Assembly: GCA_947494305.1 (NCBI GenBank)
Contig: CANLUL010000001.1
Span: 1,488,001 to 1,552,000 of the forward strand
From: an uncultured Sphingomonadaceae bacterium
GTDB lineage: Bacteria; Pseudomonadota; Alphaproteobacteria; Sphingomonadales; Sphingomonadaceae
DNA length: 64,000 bases
Direction: 5' to 3'
Under the pieces are notes generated by a model that saw only the letters and a list, made by a program, of their open reading frames with translations, was not told the origin of the DNA and did no database searches. Position numbers and translations under genes: made by a program. Below are positions 1 through 10,282 of this stretch, one piece after another. The first letter of the stretch is position 1. Every line of letters starts with the position of its first letter.

Positions 1-553
1 GCAGAATCGGCTCCGTTTTCGCCCGATATTCTTTCATCCGGGTGCGAACTGTTTCTTCATTGTCATCGGGGCGACGCTTAAACTGAGATGCGCCGCATGC
101 ATCACAAACATCTGCCTTTGCAGGTTGCTTGAACGTATCATGATACCCCTCACCGCAATTGCCGCATGTGAAACGGCCAACGATACGTTCAACCAACGCA
201 TCTTCATCAACTTCCAATTCTACCACATGATCGAGTGCACGATCACGGTTTGCGAGAATTTCATCGAGTGCCACAGCCTGTGCAGCTGTACGCGGATATC
301 CGTCGAAAATCACACTGGCGCCTGCGCCCAGGTCGTCCAGCTTATCGCCAATAATACCAGAGACGACCTCGTCCGGAACCAGCTCACCAGCATCCATGAG
401 TGCCTTTGCCTTTAAACCGACTTCGGTGCCGGCCTTTACGGCTGCTCTAAGCATATCTCCGGTAGATAGCTGGACCATCCCATGTTCGTCTTCCAAACGA
501 GATGCTTGGGTCCCCTTGCCTGCGCCCGGAGGCCCCAACAAAATAATGTCCAT
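1..553 (-). CDS. adk: Adenylate kinase, C-terminus cut by window edge
   Basis: Catalyses ATP + AMP to 2 ADP in the cytoplasm. The 184 visible residues open with the P-loop GPPGAGKGT (7-15), followed by the AMP-binding TGDMLR (31-36) and FDGYPRT (83-89). The LID is the long, zinc-binding type, with Cys130, Cys133, Cys150 and Cys153 as two CxxC pairs. The gene follows secY by 56 bases on the same strand, the usual spc-operon order, and probably shares its transcript. Only the last part of the protein, beyond the left edge, is missing. The identification is secure. Confidence 0.96.
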   Translation of the reverse strand, partial: MDIILLGPPGAGKGTQASRLEDEHGMVQLSTGDMLRAAVKAGTEVGLKAKALMDAGELVPDEVVSGIIGDKLDDLGAGASVIFDGYPRTAAQAVALDEILANRDRALDHVVELEVDEDALVERIVGRFTCGNCGEGYHDTFKQPAKADVCDACGASQFKRRPDDNEETVRTRMKEYRAKTEPIL

Positions 554-609
554 GTATATGCCCTTACGCCTAGTTCGATTCTCTAATTTAGGGTTAGCGT
601 GTTCGAGCT

Positions 610-1983
610 TTAACGTCTACGGCGACCGCCCTTTAGCTTCGCTTTTTTCAACAAGTCACCATATTGCAGGGCCAATAGATGGCTCTGAATCTGCGTGATG
701 GTATCCACCGTCACGTTAACAATAATCAATAAGCTGGTGCCGCCCAGAAAGAATAAAGGCAAATTGGTCTGCGCCATCACATATTCTGGAAGCACACAGA
801 CAAAGGCCAGATAGGCCGCGCCAACAACCGTGATACGCGTCAGCACATAATCGAGATAATCGGCGGTATTCTTGCCAGGACGGATGCCCGGAACAAAGCC
901 ACCATTTTTCTTCAGATTATCTGCCGTTTCTTCGGGGTTGAACACAACCGCTGTGTAAAAGAAACAGAAGAAGATAATACCCGCAGCATAGAGCCCCATA
1001 TAAAGCGGCTGTCCGTGCGCCAGATACTGGTTGAGCGAGATAATGAAATCGCCCGATGCCGATTCACCCGCTGTCGTATTGCCAGCAAACTGACTGACGG
1101 TCAGCGGCATAAGCAACAAGGAAGATGCAAAGATCGGCGGAATAACACCTGCGGTGTTCACTTTGAGTGGCAAGTGGCTGCGATCAGCCTGCATCACGCC
1201 GTTTTGCGTTGCTCGCTTCGGATATTGAATCAAAACCCGTCGTTGCGCGCGTTCCATGAAACTGATGAACAGAACCAAACCAGCGACCATTACAATCAAG
1301 CCAATAATAGTCAGAGCGCCGATCGAACCTGTACGGCTGCCTTCCATAAGATTTGCCACGAAGGTTGGCATTTGCGCGACAATACCGGCCATAATGATCA
1401 ATGAGATACCATTGCCGATCCCTCGACTGGTAATTTGTTCGCCAAGCCACATCAGGAATAATGTACCGCCGACAAGACTGATAACCGCCCCAATACGGAA
1501 GCCGTATCCGGGATTAATCACAGCTTGCAGGCCAGATTGAGACGCGAAGCCCTCCAGTCCTACAGCAATGAAATACCCCTGGATTGCGGTTAAGCCAACA
1601 GTACCATAGCGGGTATATTGATTGAGTTTCTTACGCCCTGCTTCGCCATCCTTTTTGATAGCGCCCAGAGTTGGCGACAACGCTGCCGCCAATTGCACCA
1701 CAATCGACGCAGTAATATAAGGCATAACGCCAAGCGCGATGAGGCTCATCCGCTCAAGCGAACCACCGGAGAATGTGTTAAAAATATCGAGAACACCGCC
1801 GCGCGTCTGATCATAGAGATCGGCGAGAACAACCGGATCAACACCTGGCAATGGAACAAAGCTCAAAAGCCGGAATATGACGAGCGCGCCGAGAGTAAAC
1901 CAAATGCGTTGGCGCAGCTCAGTGGCTTCACCAAATTTTCCCAGGTTCATATTAGCGCCGAGTTGATTGGCGTTTGATGCCAT
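610..1983 (-). CDS. secY: Protein translocase subunit SecY
   Basis: Channel-forming subunit of the SecYEG translocon in the inner membrane. The 457-residue protein has the expected ten hydrophobic segments. It shows the plug-region sequence GGSLERMSLIALGVMPYI and the cytoplasmic-loop motif QYPKRATQNG, with a basic C-terminus ending KGGRRRR. Its length is slightly above the E. coli protein. It lies between rplO and adk as in most spc operons, but a strong terminator separates it from rplO, so it may be transcribed partly from its own promoter in the 182-base gap upstream. Confidence 0.98.
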   Translation of the reverse strand: MASNANQLGANMNLGKFGEATELRQRIWFTLGALVIFRLLSFVPLPGVDPVVLADLYDQTRGGVLDIFNTFSGGSLERMSLIALGVMPYITASIVVQLAAALSPTLGAIKKDGEAGRKKLNQYTRYGTVGLTAIQGYFIAVGLEGFASQSGLQAVINPGYGFRIGAVISLVGGTLFLMWLGEQITSRGIGNGISLIIMAGIVAQMPTFVANLMEGSRTGSIGALTIIGLIVMVAGLVLFISFMERAQRRVLIQYPKRATQNGVMQADRSHLPLKVNTAGVIPPIFASSLLLMPLTVSQFAGNTTAGESASGDFIISLNQYLAHGQPLYMGLYAAGIIFFCFFYTAVVFNPEETADNLKKNGGFVPGIRPGKNTADYLDYVLTRITVVGAAYLAFVCVLPEYVMAQTNLPLFFLGGTSLLIIVNVTVDTITQIQSHLLALQYGDLLKKAKLKGGRRRR

Positions 1984-2116
1984 ATGTAAACTTCCTTGCC
2001 CCGATTTTGGTTAGTAACCTTATACCAACCTCTGTGCATCGAACCCATATCGGATGTTGACGGACCAAAAACAAGGCCAATAGACATCAACTAGCCGCGA
2101 CATGAGCCTAAAATAG

Positions 2117-2154
2117 AAAAACCCCGCCTAACATCAAAGCTAGGCGGGGTTTTT
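2117..2154. terminator. Bidirectional intrinsic terminator between rplO and secY
   Basis: A perfect 14-bp stem (2117-2130 with 2141-2154) with arms AAAAACCCCGCCTA and TAGGCGGGGTTTTT and a 10-base loop. The GC core is flanked by A and T runs on both strands, so it fits an intrinsic terminator in either direction. On the minus strand it follows the rplO stop codon by about 10 bases and should lower readthrough from the ribosomal genes into secY-adk. Confidence 0.85.
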
Positions 2155-2165
2155 AGTCATCGCAT

Positions 2166-2720
2166 TCAGGCTTTCTTTTTTGCCCGGTTAGCGGCTTTTT
2201 TCTCTTTTGCCGGAGCAGAAGGTTTTGCCTTCTTTTCGCCTTTGGCGCGGTGTTCTGTATCCGTTTTCAGGATTTCGACTTTACCGCCAGCTTTTTCAAC
2301 CGCTGCGACAGCTGCTTTCGAAGCACCAGCAACAGCAATTGTGATTTTTGCTTTGATTTCACCTTTGGCCAGCAGACGAACGCCGTCTTTACCGCCACGT
2401 GCCAAACCAGCAGCATTTAGTGCTGCGTGATCCAAAGTGCCCTTGTTCACGAGTTTCTTCTCGTCGATGAACTTCTGGATCATACCCAGATTCACTTCGC
2501 CGAAATCCTTGCCAAATGGGTTGTTAAAACCACGCTTTGGAAGACGCATGTGAAGTGGCATTTGACCACCTTCAAATCCATTGATGGAAACACCAGAACG
2601 CGATTTCTGGCCTTTCATACCGCGTCCAGCGGTTTTGCCTTTGCCGGAGCCTATGCCGCGGCCGACACGGGTACGCAGTTTGCGTGCACCGTCGTTATCT
2701 TTAATTTCATTGAGTTTCAT
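2166..2720 (-). CDS. rplO: 50S ribosomal protein L15
   Basis: Large-subunit protein L15. The N-terminal [12 protein letters not shown] and the Gly-rich [22 protein letters not shown] segment, which threads into 23S rRNA, are typical. At 184 residues it exceeds the usual 144-150 because of an Ala/Lys-rich C-terminal tail of about 35 residues ending AANRAKKKA. It is the last ribosomal gene before the strong terminator at 2117-2154. rpmD lies upstream in the same transcript. Confidence 0.97.
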   Translation of the reverse strand: MKLNEIKDNDGARKLRTRVGRGIGSGKGKTAGRGMKGQKSRSGVSINGFEGGQMPLHMRLPKRGFNNPFGKDFGEVNLGMIQKFIDEKKLVNKGTLDHAALNAAGLARGGKDGVRLLAKGEIKAKITIAVAGASKAAVAAVEKAGGKVEILKTDTEHRAKGEKKAKPSAPAKEKKAANRAKKKA

Positions 2721-2765
2721 AATTTGTACTCGCTTTCGCTTTTGTTCGCACGGATGTTGGAAGGG

Positions 2766-2945
2766 TTACTCTCCAACAACCTCCACCAGATGGTGTACTT
2801 TGTTAATCATCCCGCGCACTTCTGGAGTATCTTCCAGTTCAGATACACGGTGCATCTTGTTTAGACCCAGACCAATCAGCGTTTTGCGCTGGATGACCGG
2901 ACGACGGATCGGGGATCCAATCTGTTTGACTTTAATTTTAGCCAT
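2766..2945 (-). CDS. rpmD: 50S ribosomal protein L30
   Basis: A 59-residue protein read directly from the minus strand. It begins [16 protein letters not shown] and continues through the typical [11 protein letters not shown] segment to stop TAA at 2766-2768. Length and sequence match bacterial L30. It sits between rpsE and rplO, its conserved position, with 6 bases separating it from rpsE. Confidence 0.95.
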   Translation of the reverse strand: MAKIKVKQIGSPIRRPVIQRKTLIGLGLNKMHRVSELEDTPEVRGMINKVHHLVEVVGE

Positions 2946-2951
2946 TGTCGA

Positions 2952-3710
2952 TTACTCCGTTGCAGCCGCTGCGTCTGCAGCCACTTCAGCAGCCGGTGCA
3001 CCACTGCGACCCAGCAAATCGGCAACTTTCTTACCGCGACGCTGAGAAACAGCTTTCGGGCTGCTTTGATCTTTCAGCGCAGCAAATGTTGCGCGGATCA
3101 TGTTATATGGGTTTGCGGTACCGTTCGATTTGGTCACAACGTCAGAAACGCCGAGGCTTTCAAACACAGCACGCATTGGACCACCGGCAATAATACCGGT
3201 TCCCGGAGGCGCTGAACGAACGGTTACGTTACCCGCACCGAAACGGCCTGTGCCATCATGGTGAAGCGTCCGACCTTCGCGAAGCGGAACCCGAACCATT
3301 GCTTTTTTCGCCGCAGCAGTTGCTTTCGTAATAGCTTCAGGAACCTCACGGGCCTTACCTTTACCAAAACCAGCGCGACCTTTGCCATCGCCCACAACAA
3401 CCAATGCTGCAAAACCAAAGCGCTTACCGCCCTTAACGGTTTTGGAAACGCGGTTGATATGAACCAGTTTTTCGACCAGCTCTTCACCGCCGTCATTATC
3501 ACGACCGCCGCGACCACGGCCACGACCGCGTCCACCACCACGATTATCACGTCCACCACCACGGTTGTTACCGCCGCGGCCTTTGCGTTCTTGTGGTTTG
3601 TTGTCGGCTGCAGGAGCAGCTTCCGTCGCAGGAGCGGCTTCAGCTGGAGCTGGATCAGCCGCTTTTGGAGCTGCTTCCGGTGCTTCTGTTTTCTTTTCTT
3701 CTTCGGCCAT
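2952..3710 (-). CDS. rpsE: 30S ribosomal protein S5 with RGG-rich N-terminal extension
   Basis: Small-subunit protein S5, part of the decoding-fidelity and mRNA-entry region. The conserved fold starts near residue 77 ([15 protein letters not shown]) and includes [16 protein letters not shown] and the ARATFAAL-type C-terminal part. The total of 252 residues is far above the usual 166. The extra N-terminus is an acidic/Ala-Pro stretch (1-40) followed by an Arg-Gly-rich stretch (about 42-72) with repeated RGG/GRGRG units. The extension is in frame with the fold. Neighbours are rplR and rpmD. Confidence 0.96.
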   Translation of the reverse strand: MAEEEKKTEAPEAAPKAADPAPAEAAPATEAAPAADNKPQERKGRGGNNRGGGRDNRGGGRGRGRGRGGRDNDGGEELVEKLVHINRVSKTVKGGKRFGFAALVVVGDGKGRAGFGKGKAREVPEAITKATAAAKKAMVRVPLREGRTLHHDGTGRFGAGNVTVRSAPPGTGIIAGGPMRAVFESLGVSDVVTKSNGTANPYNMIRATFAALKDQSSPKAVSQRRGKKVADLLGRSGAPAAEVAADAAAATE

Positions 3711-3712
3711 GC

Positions 3713-4066
3713 TTAAAACTCCAATCCGCCTTCACGTGCTGCGTCAGCCAAAGCCTTCACACGTCCGTGAAACAGGAAACCGCCACGGTCAAAAATTACT
3801 TCTTTTACGCCAGCTTTTTTAGCTGCTTCGGCAACACGCTTGCCAACATCAGCGGCAGCTTTGCTATCCGCGCCTGTTTTGACTTTTGACGCTTTGTCGA
3901 TGGTTGAAGCAGAAGCCAGTGTTTTGCCCTCAGCGTCATCGATAATCTGCGCATACATATGACGGCTGGTACGATGAACGGACAAACGAGGCTTTGTGAG
4001 CCCGCGCTTCCGCAATTTGGTGCGAACGCGTTGCTGGCGCCGTTTGAATTGAGAAATATTCGCCAT
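3713..4066 (-). CDS. rplR: 50S ribosomal protein L18
   Basis: L18, which binds 5S rRNA in the central protuberance. The 117-residue length is normal. The N-terminal basic stretch [15 protein letters not shown] and the C-terminal [26 protein letters not shown] are diagnostic. It lies 2 bases from rpsE and 3 bases from rplF, so translation of all three is probably coupled. Confidence 0.97.
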   Translation of the reverse strand: MANISQFKRRQQRVRTKLRKRGLTKPRLSVHRTSRHMYAQIIDDAEGKTLASASTIDKASKVKTGADSKAAADVGKRVAEAAKKAGVKEVIFDRGGFLFHGRVKALADAAREGGLEF

Positions 4067-4069
4067 GGC

Positions 4070-4603
4070 TTATTTCTTCTTCCCTTCTTTGCGGAAAATA
4101 TATTCTCCGCGATATTTGATGCCTTTGCCCTTGTAAGGCTCGGGTTTGCGCCAGCGCCGGATTTCTGCGGCAACCTGACCCACTTGTTGTTTATCCATAC
4201 CAGAAATCTCGATCGTTGTCTGATCGGGCGTCTTGATGGTCAGCCCTTCAGGAATATCGATATTCACGTCGTGGCTAAAACCGAGCTGCAGATTGAGGGT
4301 CTTGCCCTGAACCGCGGCACGATAACCAACGCCGTTAATTTCCAGCACCTTGGTAAAGCCTTCGGTGACACCGTCGATGAGGTTCTGAACCAGCGTACGC
4401 TGCATACCCCAAAAGGCACGAGCCTCTTTCGACTTGTTCGCAGGGCTAACCTGCAAACCGCCATCACCCAATTCATAGGTAAGCGTATCAACCATTGGGG
4501 TTGAAAGCTCGCCCTTTGGGCCTTTCACCTTTACCATGCCGTCTTCCATCGTGGCGGTAACGCCCTCAGGAATGGCTACTGCTTTTTTGCCAATTCTTGA
4601 CAT
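4070..4603 (-). CDS. rplF: 50S ribosomal protein L6
   Basis: L6, located near the factor-binding site of the large subunit. The 177 residues have the normal start [15 protein letters not shown] and the conserved C-terminal block [16 protein letters not shown]. It overlaps the end of rpsH by one base. No unusual insertions are seen. Confidence 0.97.
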   Translation of the reverse strand: MSRIGKKAVAIPEGVTATMEDGMVKVKGPKGELSTPMVDTLTYELGDGGLQVSPANKSKEARAFWGMQRTLVQNLIDGVTEGFTKVLEINGVGYRAAVQGKTLNLQLGFSHDVNIDIPEGLTIKTPDQTTIEISGMDKQQVGQVAAEIRRWRKPEPYKGKGIKYRGEYIFRKEGKKK

Positions 4604-4998
4604 TAGAACACCTCTGCCAGAACTTCGCCGCCGACTTTTTGTTCACGCGCTTCCGCATCAGACAAAACACCTCTTGGCGTCGAAACGATGGTGATACCCA
4701 GACCGTTGCGAACCCGTGGTAGTTCTGAAGAACCACTGTAGATCCGGCGACCAGGCTTTGAAACGCGAGCAATTTTACGAATTGCGGGTTCGCCTTCAAA
4801 ATATTTCAATTCAATCCGCAAACCGGGGTGCTTGTTCAGTTCTTCTTCGCTGTAACCACGAATATAACCTTCGCGTTGCAACACTTCTAGAACAGCACCA
4901 CGTAATTTGGATGCAGGCGTCAAGACACTGTCTTTGCGCGCCTGTTGTCCGTTACGGATACGGGTGAGCATGTCACCCAAGGGATCGGTAAAAGCCAT
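4603..4998 (-). CDS. rpsH: 30S ribosomal protein S8
   Basis: S8, a primary 16S rRNA binder and, in E. coli, the translational repressor of the spc operon (a regulatory role not tested here). The 131 residues begin with [15 protein letters not shown] and contain the conserved C-terminal [20 protein letters not shown]. It follows rpsN by 12 bases and overlaps rplF by one. Confidence 0.97.
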   Translation of the reverse strand: MAFTDPLGDMLTRIRNGQQARKDSVLTPASKLRGAVLEVLQREGYIRGYSEEELNKHPGLRIELKYFEGEPAIRKIARVSKPGRRIYSGSSELPRVRNGLGITIVSTPRGVLSDAEAREQKVGGEVLAEVF

Positions 4999-5010
4999 AT
5001 TATCTTCCCT

Positions 5011-5316
5011 TTACCAGCTTGATTTCGTTACGCCGGGGATCAGGCCTTTATTGGCCATGTCACGCAGCTCGATACGACACAGACGGAACTTGCGATAATA
5101 ACCACGGGGACGCCCTGTGGTTTCGCAGCGGTTGCGGATGCGCGTTGGATTGCCATTGCGGGGAATTTCCGCCATTTTTAGGCGCGCCATCAAACGTTCT
5201 GTCTCGTCAAGAGACTCGTCTGTAGCCATTGCCTTTAACTTCGCATAACGACCGGCATATTTCTTCACCATCCGCTTACGCTTGTTATTTCTGTTTATGG
5301 AACTCAGTTTCGCCAT
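5011..5316 (-). CDS. rpsN: 30S ribosomal protein S14
   Basis: S14 of the long (about 101-residue), zinc-free type. The CxxC pairs of the short S14 form are absent; the core reads [17 protein letters not shown]. It ends in the conserved [11 protein letters not shown]. It sits between rplE and rpsH, as expected. Confidence 0.97.
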   Translation of the reverse strand: MAKLSSINRNNKRKRMVKKYAGRYAKLKAMATDESLDETERLMARLKMAEIPRNGNPTRIRNRCETTGRPRGYYRKFRLCRIELRDMANKGLIPGVTKSSW

Positions 5317-5352
5317 GACTTAAGTTCTCGTCCTTCCGTGTTGCGAAGTGGC

Positions 5353-5940
5353 TTACGCCGCTTCTTTTTCTTCTTCATTAGCTTCCTGTGGGAACGGGAA
5401 ACCGAACAGGCTCAAAAGCGCACGCGCTTCATCGTCTGTTTTTGCTGTTGTAGTTACGATTACGTCCATGCCGCGCACCACATCGATGTCGTCATAGGCG
5501 ATCTCGGGAAAAATAATCTGCTCTTTAAGACCCATTGCGAAGTTACCGCGGCCATCGAAGCTTTTCGGGTTTAGTCCCCGGAAATCTCGGATACGTGGCA
5601 TTGCAACGGTGACCAACCGGTCAACAAATTCATACATACGTTCACGGCGCAAAGTCACTTTGCAGCCAATGGGCATGCCTTCACGCAACTTAAATGTTGC
5701 GATCGAAGTTTTCGCTTTTGTAATCACTGGCTTCTGTCCAGCAATCAATTCCATTTCAGCGGCGGCAATCGTCGCTTTTTTCTTGTCCTGACTGCCTTCG
5801 CCCACGCCCATGTTGATCGTCACTTTGGAGATCTTTGGAACTTCCATGGGATTGGAATAGTTGAATTTTTCCTGCATCGCTTTGACGATTTCCTCGTCAT
5901 ATTTTTTGCGCATGCGCGGGGTGTATTTTTTGTCAGCCAT
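5353..5940 (-). CDS. rplE: 50S ribosomal protein L5
   Basis: L5, which contacts 5S rRNA and P-site tRNA. The conserved blocks [20 protein letters not shown] and [14 protein letters not shown] are present. At 195 residues it is about 15 longer than E. coli L5, through a Glu/Ala-rich C-terminus ([10 protein letters not shown]). Its start overlaps the end of rplX by 8 bases. Confidence 0.97.
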   Translation of the reverse strand: MADKKYTPRMRKKYDEEIVKAMQEKFNYSNPMEVPKISKVTINMGVGEGSQDKKKATIAAAEMELIAGQKPVITKAKTSIATFKLREGMPIGCKVTLRRERMYEFVDRLVTVAMPRIRDFRGLNPKSFDGRGNFAMGLKEQIIFPEIAYDDIDVVRGMDVIVTTTAKTDDEARALLSLFGFPFPQEANEEEKEAA

Positions 5941-6256
5941 CGACTTTCTCCCCGGACTTCACAGCTACACGCTGCATCTTGCCGTCTTTTGATTTCTCGA
6001 AGCGAACCCGTGTTGGCTTACCGTCTTTGGGATCGGCAAGCGCCACTTTGCTAATGTGCATGGCTGCTTCGCTACGTTCCAGACCGCCCTGCGGGTTAGC
6101 CTGGGTTGGTTTACGGTGACGAACTGCAATGTTCACGCCGGCAACAAGAACCTTGCTGTCTTTTGGCATGACCTTGGTCACTTCACCGGATTTGCCTTTA
6201 TCCTTGCCGGACAAGACAACAACCGTGTCACCTTTTTTGATCTTTGCATTGGCCAT
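5933..6256 (-). CDS. rplX: 50S ribosomal protein L24
   Basis: L24, an assembly initiator protein. The KOW motif is visible near the N-terminus ([20 protein letters not shown]), followed by [15 protein letters not shown]. Its 107 residues are normal. It lies two bases after rplN and overlaps rplE by 8 bases, consistent with translational coupling. Confidence 0.97.
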   Translation of the reverse strand: MANAKIKKGDTVVVLSGKDKGKSGEVTKVMPKDSKVLVAGVNIAVRHRKPTQANPQGGLERSEAAMHISKVALADPKDGKPTRVRFEKSKDGKMQRVAVKSGEKVDG

Positions 6257-6258
6257 GA

Positions 6259-6627
6259 TTAGATTACCTCCGGCGCAAGGCTGATGATTTTCATATGTTT
6301 CTTGGCGCGCAATTCGCGAACTACGGGGCCAAAGATACGCGTACCGATTGGTTCCTGCGCATTGTTGACCAGAACAGCGGCATTGCTGTCGAAACGAATG
6401 ACCGAACCGTCTTTGCGACGAATGTCCTTCTTGGTACGAACGATAACCGCGCGGTGAACGTCGCCCTTTTTGACCTTGCCGCGAGGAGCTGCTTCTTTGA
6501 TCGACACAACAATAATGTCACCAACGCCGGCAAAACGACGTTTTGAACCGCCCAGCACCTTAATGCACTGCACGCGCTTGGCTCCGCTATTGTCAGCGAC
6601 CTCCAGGTTCGATTGCATCTGGATCAT
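6259..6627 (-). CDS. rplN: 50S ribosomal protein L14
   Basis: L14, part of the subunit interface. The 122-residue protein starts [17 protein letters not shown] and shows the conserved [17 protein letters not shown] and [13 protein letters not shown]. It is the first gene after the 58-base gap behind rpsQ and therefore the first spc-type gene here. Confidence 0.98.
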   Translation of the reverse strand: MIQMQSNLEVADNSGAKRVQCIKVLGGSKRRFAGVGDIIVVSIKEAAPRGKVKKGDVHRAVIVRTKKDIRRKDGSVIRFDSNAAVLVNNAQEPIGTRIFGPVVRELRAKKHMKIISLAPEVI

Positions 6628-6685
6628 TGATCCAATTCCTTCTTCATTCCGCCCCGACTACCGGAGCATCAGTTTCACTCTCAGC

Positions 6686-7066
6686 TTATTCGGCTGTTGC
6701 TTCTTCAGCTGGCTTATCGTCAGCTTTGGTATCGTTATGCGTCTGATCTTGCTCAGGAGCTTTGATCTTGTCATCCTTCGGATCATTCGCAGTCAATTCT
6801 TGAACCGTTGGCGTTGCTAAGCCAGCGGCCGCACCAACGCGCTCCAACACTTTCCAGGTTTTCAACTTGGAAATAGGCTTGGTTTCCTCGATGCGTACGG
6901 TTTCACCCATGCTCATCTCGTTCTTTTCGTCATGCGCGTGGTATTTCTTCGAACGACGGATAATTTTTCCGTAGAGCGGGTGCTTAACCTTGCGCTCGAC
7001 ATTGACGACAATAGTCTTGTCGCCTTTGTCTGACACTACCGTGCCGGTGAGAACTCGTTTTGGCAT
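6686..7066 (-). CDS. rpsQ: 30S ribosomal protein S17 with acidic C-terminal tail
   Basis: S17, an early-assembly OB-fold protein of the small subunit. The first 77 residues are standard ([21 protein letters not shown], then [22 protein letters not shown]). A tail of about 50 residues rich in Asp, Glu, Lys and Ala follows, giving 126 residues against the usual 80-90. It is the last gene of the S10-type group and follows rpmC closely. Confidence 0.96.
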   Translation of the reverse strand: MPKRVLTGTVVSDKGDKTIVVNVERKVKHPLYGKIIRRSKKYHAHDEKNEMSMGETVRIEETKPISKLKTWKVLERVGAAAGLATPTVQELTANDPKDDKIKAPEQDQTHNDTKADDKPAEEATAE

Positions 7067-7075
7067 ATTCTTTCC

Positions 7076-7309
7076 TTACGCCTTTTCAGCAGCAGCGCTG
7101 GCGCGCTCGGTCTGCAATGTTTTAATCTGTGCAATGGTCCGGCGGACTTCACGCATCCGGCTCGGTTTTTCGAGCTGGTTTGTTGCAGCCTGAAAACGGA
7201 GGTTAAATGCCTCTTTCTTCAGATCACCCAGATCGGCCTCAAGCTGATCATCGGTTTTTGTCCGCATATCTTCCATCTTGGCACTGCTTGTATTTTTCTT
7301 GTCAGCCAT
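7076..7309 (-). CDS. rpmC: 50S ribosomal protein L29
   Basis: L29, at the polypeptide exit. The 77 residues include the expected helical hairpin (KTDDQLEADLGDLKKEAFNL and REVRRTIAQIKTLQ), with short extra charged ends. It lies between rplP and rpsQ with gaps below 10 bases. Confidence 0.96.
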   Translation of the reverse strand: MADKKNTSSAKMEDMRTKTDDQLEADLGDLKKEAFNLRFQAATNQLEKPSRMREVRRTIAQIKTLQTERASAAAEKA

Positions 7310-7314
7310 TGCCC

Positions 7315-7746
7315 TTATCCTTCCAGGTGTGACGTATCGCCGAGGCGAGCCACAACCTTAGTCTTGATCGGAAGTTTCATCGCTGCGCGCTCGAAAGCAA
7401 CGGCAGCAATTGGTCCAGGTACACCGTCCAGTTCGAACATGATCCGGCCTGGTTTTACCCGGCAAGCCCAATATTCAACCGACCCCTTACCTTTACCCTG
7501 ACGAACTTCAGCTGGTTTCTTTGAAACCGGCACGTCTGGGAAAATACGGATCCACAAACGACCTTGCCGTTTGATGTGACGGGTAATCGCACGACGAGCC
7601 GCTTCGATCTGACGCGCTGTGATACGCTCGGGTTCCATGGCCTTGAGACCATATGATCCGAAGTTCAGCGAAGTGCCGCCTGGTGCTTTCCCTTTAATCC
7701 GGCCCTTGTGAGCCTTCCGGAATTTTGTTTTCTTTGGTTGCAGCAT
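7315..7746 (-). CDS. rplP: 50S ribosomal protein L16
   Basis: L16, which helps to position A-site tRNA. The 143 residues start with [18 protein letters not shown] and contain IWIRIFPD-type and [18 protein letters not shown] blocks. Length is normal. It lies 22 bases downstream of rpsC. Confidence 0.97.
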   Translation of the reverse strand: MLQPKKTKFRKAHKGRIKGKAPGGTSLNFGSYGLKAMEPERITARQIEAARRAITRHIKRQGRLWIRIFPDVPVSKKPAEVRQGKGKGSVEYWACRVKPGRIMFELDGVPGPIAAVAFERAAMKLPIKTKVVARLGDTSHLEG

Positions 7747-7768
7747 GATGCTTTACCTATTCCCTAAA

Positions 7769-8467
7769 TCAACGTTGGTGCGGACGAACGCCGGAAGTTT
7801 GCGCTTCCACCATCAGCCGGTCCTGAGCCATCGGATCGTGACCCAATATCTCGCCTTTGAAAATCCAGACCTTGATACCGATGATGCCGTAAGCGGTGAG
7901 CGCTTCATGCTCAGCATAATCAATATTGGCGCGCAGCGTATGAAGCGGCACGCGGCCTTCACGGTACCATTCAACGCGGGCAATTTCTGCTCCACCCAAA
8001 CGGCCACCACAAACAATTTTAATTCCTTCAGCGCCCAAACGAAGAGCAGACTGAACAGCGCGTTTCATGGCGCGGCGGAAAGCAATCCGGCGGATCAGCT
8101 GTTCGCCAATGCCCTGCGCAACCAGTTTCGCGTCAACTTCCGGCTTGCGGATTTCGACGATATTCAAAGAAACATCGCTGGAAGACATATCGCTTAGCTT
8201 CCGGCGCAGTTTTTCAATGTCTGCACCTTTTTTACCGATGATCACACCGGGGCGTGCAGCATAGATAGAAACGCGGCAAGTTTTGGCAGGACGCTCAATA
8301 ACCACCTTTGAGATAGCAGCCTGAGGCAGCGTATCGATGATATATTTGCGCATCTTGATGTCTTCCATCAAGAGATCGCCATATGCAGAACCTTCCGCAT
8401 ACCAGCGGCTGTCCCAAGTCCGGTTAATCTGCAGGCGAAGCCCGATAGGATTACTCTTTTGACCCAT
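7769..8467 (-). CDS. rpsC: 30S ribosomal protein S3
   Basis: S3, part of the mRNA-entry helicase of the small subunit. It begins [20 protein letters not shown]. The KH domain carries [16 protein letters not shown], and the C-terminal domain has [19 protein letters not shown]. The 232-residue length is normal. It is 3 bases from rplV. Confidence 0.97.
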   Translation of the reverse strand: MGQKSNPIGLRLQINRTWDSRWYAEGSAYGDLLMEDIKMRKYIIDTLPQAAISKVVIERPAKTCRVSIYAARPGVIIGKKGADIEKLRRKLSDMSSSDVSLNIVEIRKPEVDAKLVAQGIGEQLIRRIAFRRAMKRAVQSALRLGAEGIKIVCGGRLGGAEIARVEWYREGRVPLHTLRANIDYAEHEALTAYGIIGIKVWIFKGEILGHDPMAQDRLMVEAQTSGVRPHQR

Positions 8468-8470
8468 GGT

Positions 8471-8854
8471 TTACGCCTCTTCTTCTTCATGTTCGCGAAC
8501 AACGATGCGAACGCGGCTAAATGGTTTCAGAATTTTAGCTGAACGGCCACGTGCGCGGGCTTTCCAGCGCTTCATGACCATACCTTTGCCGACACTTGCT
8601 TCGTGAACAATCAATGCATCAACATCCAGATTATGGTTGTTTTCTGCATTTGCGATCGCAGACGCCAACACCTTGCTCACATCCTTGGCCATGCTCTTTT
8701 TGGAGAATGACAGGATATTCAAAGCGTCTTCTGCTTTCTTGCCACGAATAAGCTGTGCAACAAGGTTCAGCTTCTGGGCAGATCCACGGATGGATTTGCC
8801 AACAGCCAAAGCTTCATTGTCGCCAACGCGGCGGGGTGATGATGCCTTACCCAT
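8471..8854 (-). CDS. rplV: 50S ribosomal protein L22
   Basis: L22, whose hairpin lines the exit tunnel. The 127 residues have the conserved [16 protein letters not shown] and the tunnel-hairpin region [20 protein letters not shown]. Its start overlaps the last base of rpsS. Confidence 0.97.
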   Translation of the reverse strand: MGKASSPRRVGDNEALAVGKSIRGSAQKLNLVAQLIRGKKAEDALNILSFSKKSMAKDVSKVLASAIANAENNHNLDVDALIVHEASVGKGMVMKRWKARARGRSAKILKPFSRVRIVVREHEEEEA

Positions 8855-9129
8855 TATTTCTTGCCTTTTTTGTCAGCGCCATGACCGTAGTAGTTACGCG
8901 TTGGAGCGAACTCGCCAAGCTTGTGACCGACCATGTCTTCATTCACGGATACCGGAATGAACTTCTGACCGTTGTAAACACTGAATGTCAGGCCGACAAA
9001 GTCAGGAAGAACAGTGGAACGACGCGACCAGGTCTTGATCGGCGCACGCTGGTTTTCTTCCTGCGCGGTCTGCGCTTTCTTCAGCAGGTGGAGGTCAACA
9101 AATGGACCTTTTTTGATGGAACGAGCCAT
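8854..9129 (-). CDS. rpsS: 30S ribosomal protein S19
   Basis: S19, in the head of the small subunit. The 91 residues start [18 protein letters not shown] and contain the conserved [11 protein letters not shown]. Gaps to rplB (2 bases) and rplV (1-base overlap) are minimal. Confidence 0.98.
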   Translation of the reverse strand: MARSIKKGPFVDLHLLKKAQTAQEENQRAPIKTWSRRSTVLPDFVGLTFSVYNGQKFIPVSVNEDMVGHKLGEFAPTRNYYGHGADKKGKK

Positions 9130-9131
9130 GC

Positions 9132-9968
9132 TTACCTCTTCTTCTTCGCGTGACGTGACCGGATGATCATCTTGTCCGTCGTTTTATTCTTACGAGTACG
9201 AGCACCCTTGGTAGGCTTGCCCCAAGGCGTAACTGGGTGACGTCCACCCGAGGTACGACCTTCACCACCACCATGCGGGTGATCGACCGGGTTTTTCGCA
9301 ACACCGCGAGTAAGAGGACGACGCCCCTTCCAGCGAGTACGGCCAGCTTTACCAAAATTCTGGTTCGAATTGTCCGGATTGGAAACGGCACCAACAGTTG
9401 CCATGCAATCACTGCGCAGATAACGCTGCTCACCTGACTTCAGGCGAACGATTACCATTCCGCGGTCACGACCAACAATCTGAACATAAGCACCAGCTGA
9501 GCGAGCGATTTGACCGCCCTTGCCTGGCTTCATTTCCACATTGTGGATAATCGTACCGACCGGCATTTCCGACATCAGCATGGCATTGCCAGGCTTCACG
9601 TCAACGCGCTTGCCAGCAACAACGCTATCACCAACGTCAAGACGCTGCGGCGCGATAATGTAAGCAAGCTCACCATCTTCATATTTGATCAAGGCAATAA
9701 ACGCTGTGCGGTTTGGATCATATTCCATCCGCTCTACGGTCGCAGTCATATCCCATTTACGACGTTTGAAGTCGACTTTACGATATTTCTGCTTGTGACC
9801 ACCAGCGATACCGCGTGACGTCACATGCCCTTTGTTGTTCCGGCCACCAGTTTTACGCTTGCCTTCGACAAGTTTCTTTACTGGACCGCCTTTCCACAGG
9901 CCGCTCTTGTCGACCAAGACTAGACCACGCTGTGACGGGGTTATTGGTCTATAGGTTTTTAATGCCAT
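9132..9968 (-). CDS. rplB: 50S ribosomal protein L2
   Basis: L2, needed for peptidyl-transferase activity. The 278 residues include [14 protein letters not shown] at the start. The C-terminal region [20 protein letters not shown] contains the conserved histidine near the catalytic centre. Length is normal, and rplW lies 5 bases upstream. Confidence 0.98.
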   Translation of the reverse strand: MALKTYRPITPSQRGLVLVDKSGLWKGGPVKKLVEGKRKTGGRNNKGHVTSRGIAGGHKQKYRKVDFKRRKWDMTATVERMEYDPNRTAFIALIKYEDGELAYIIAPQRLDVGDSVVAGKRVDVKPGNAMLMSEMPVGTIIHNVEMKPGKGGQIARSAGAYVQIVGRDRGMVIVRLKSGEQRYLRSDCMATVGAVSNPDNSNQNFGKAGRTRWKGRRPLTRGVAKNPVDHPHGGGEGRTSGGRHPVTPWGKPTKGARTRKNKTTDKMIIRSRHAKKKR

Positions 9969-9973
9969 TGCCC

Positions 9974-10282
9974 TTAAACTCCTGTGGTGATGTCGATCGT
10001 CTGGCCTTCAGCCAGCGTGACAACAGCCTTTTTAATGTCATTGCGTGTGTAGGGGCGACCCTTCCACTTCTTGGTCTTGCCTTTTTGCACCATCGTGTTG
10101 ACGTTTTTGACTTTAACATCAAACAGCGCCTCGATAGCGGCTTTAATCTGCGGCTTGGTTGCGGTGTTCGCAACCTTGAAAACCACAGCATTATTCTCGC
10201 TGAGCAAGGTCGATTTCTCGGTGATATGCGGGCCGACAATCACGTCATAGTGACGAATGTCGATATCTTCTTTTTTAGCCAT
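9974..10282 (-). CDS. rplW: 50S ribosomal protein L23
   Basis: L23, the docking site for trigger factor and SRP at the tunnel exit. I place the start at 10282 ([20 protein letters not shown]) rather than further upstream: this gives 102 residues, close to the family, and an 8-base overlap with the rplD stop. Conserved [18 protein letters not shown] and [17 protein letters not shown] are visible. Confidence 0.95.
   Translation of the reverse strand: MAKKEDIDIRHYDVIVGPHITEKSTLLSENNAVVFKVANTATKPQIKAAIEALFDVKVKNVNTMVQKGKTKKWKGRPYTRNDIKKAVVTLAEGQTIDITTGV

Noticed and set aside
3258-3716. Long plus-strand open frame opposite rpsE
   Set aside because: It is the antisense of the Ala/Gly/Arg-rich S5 extension; low complexity and no Shine-Dalgarno sequence.
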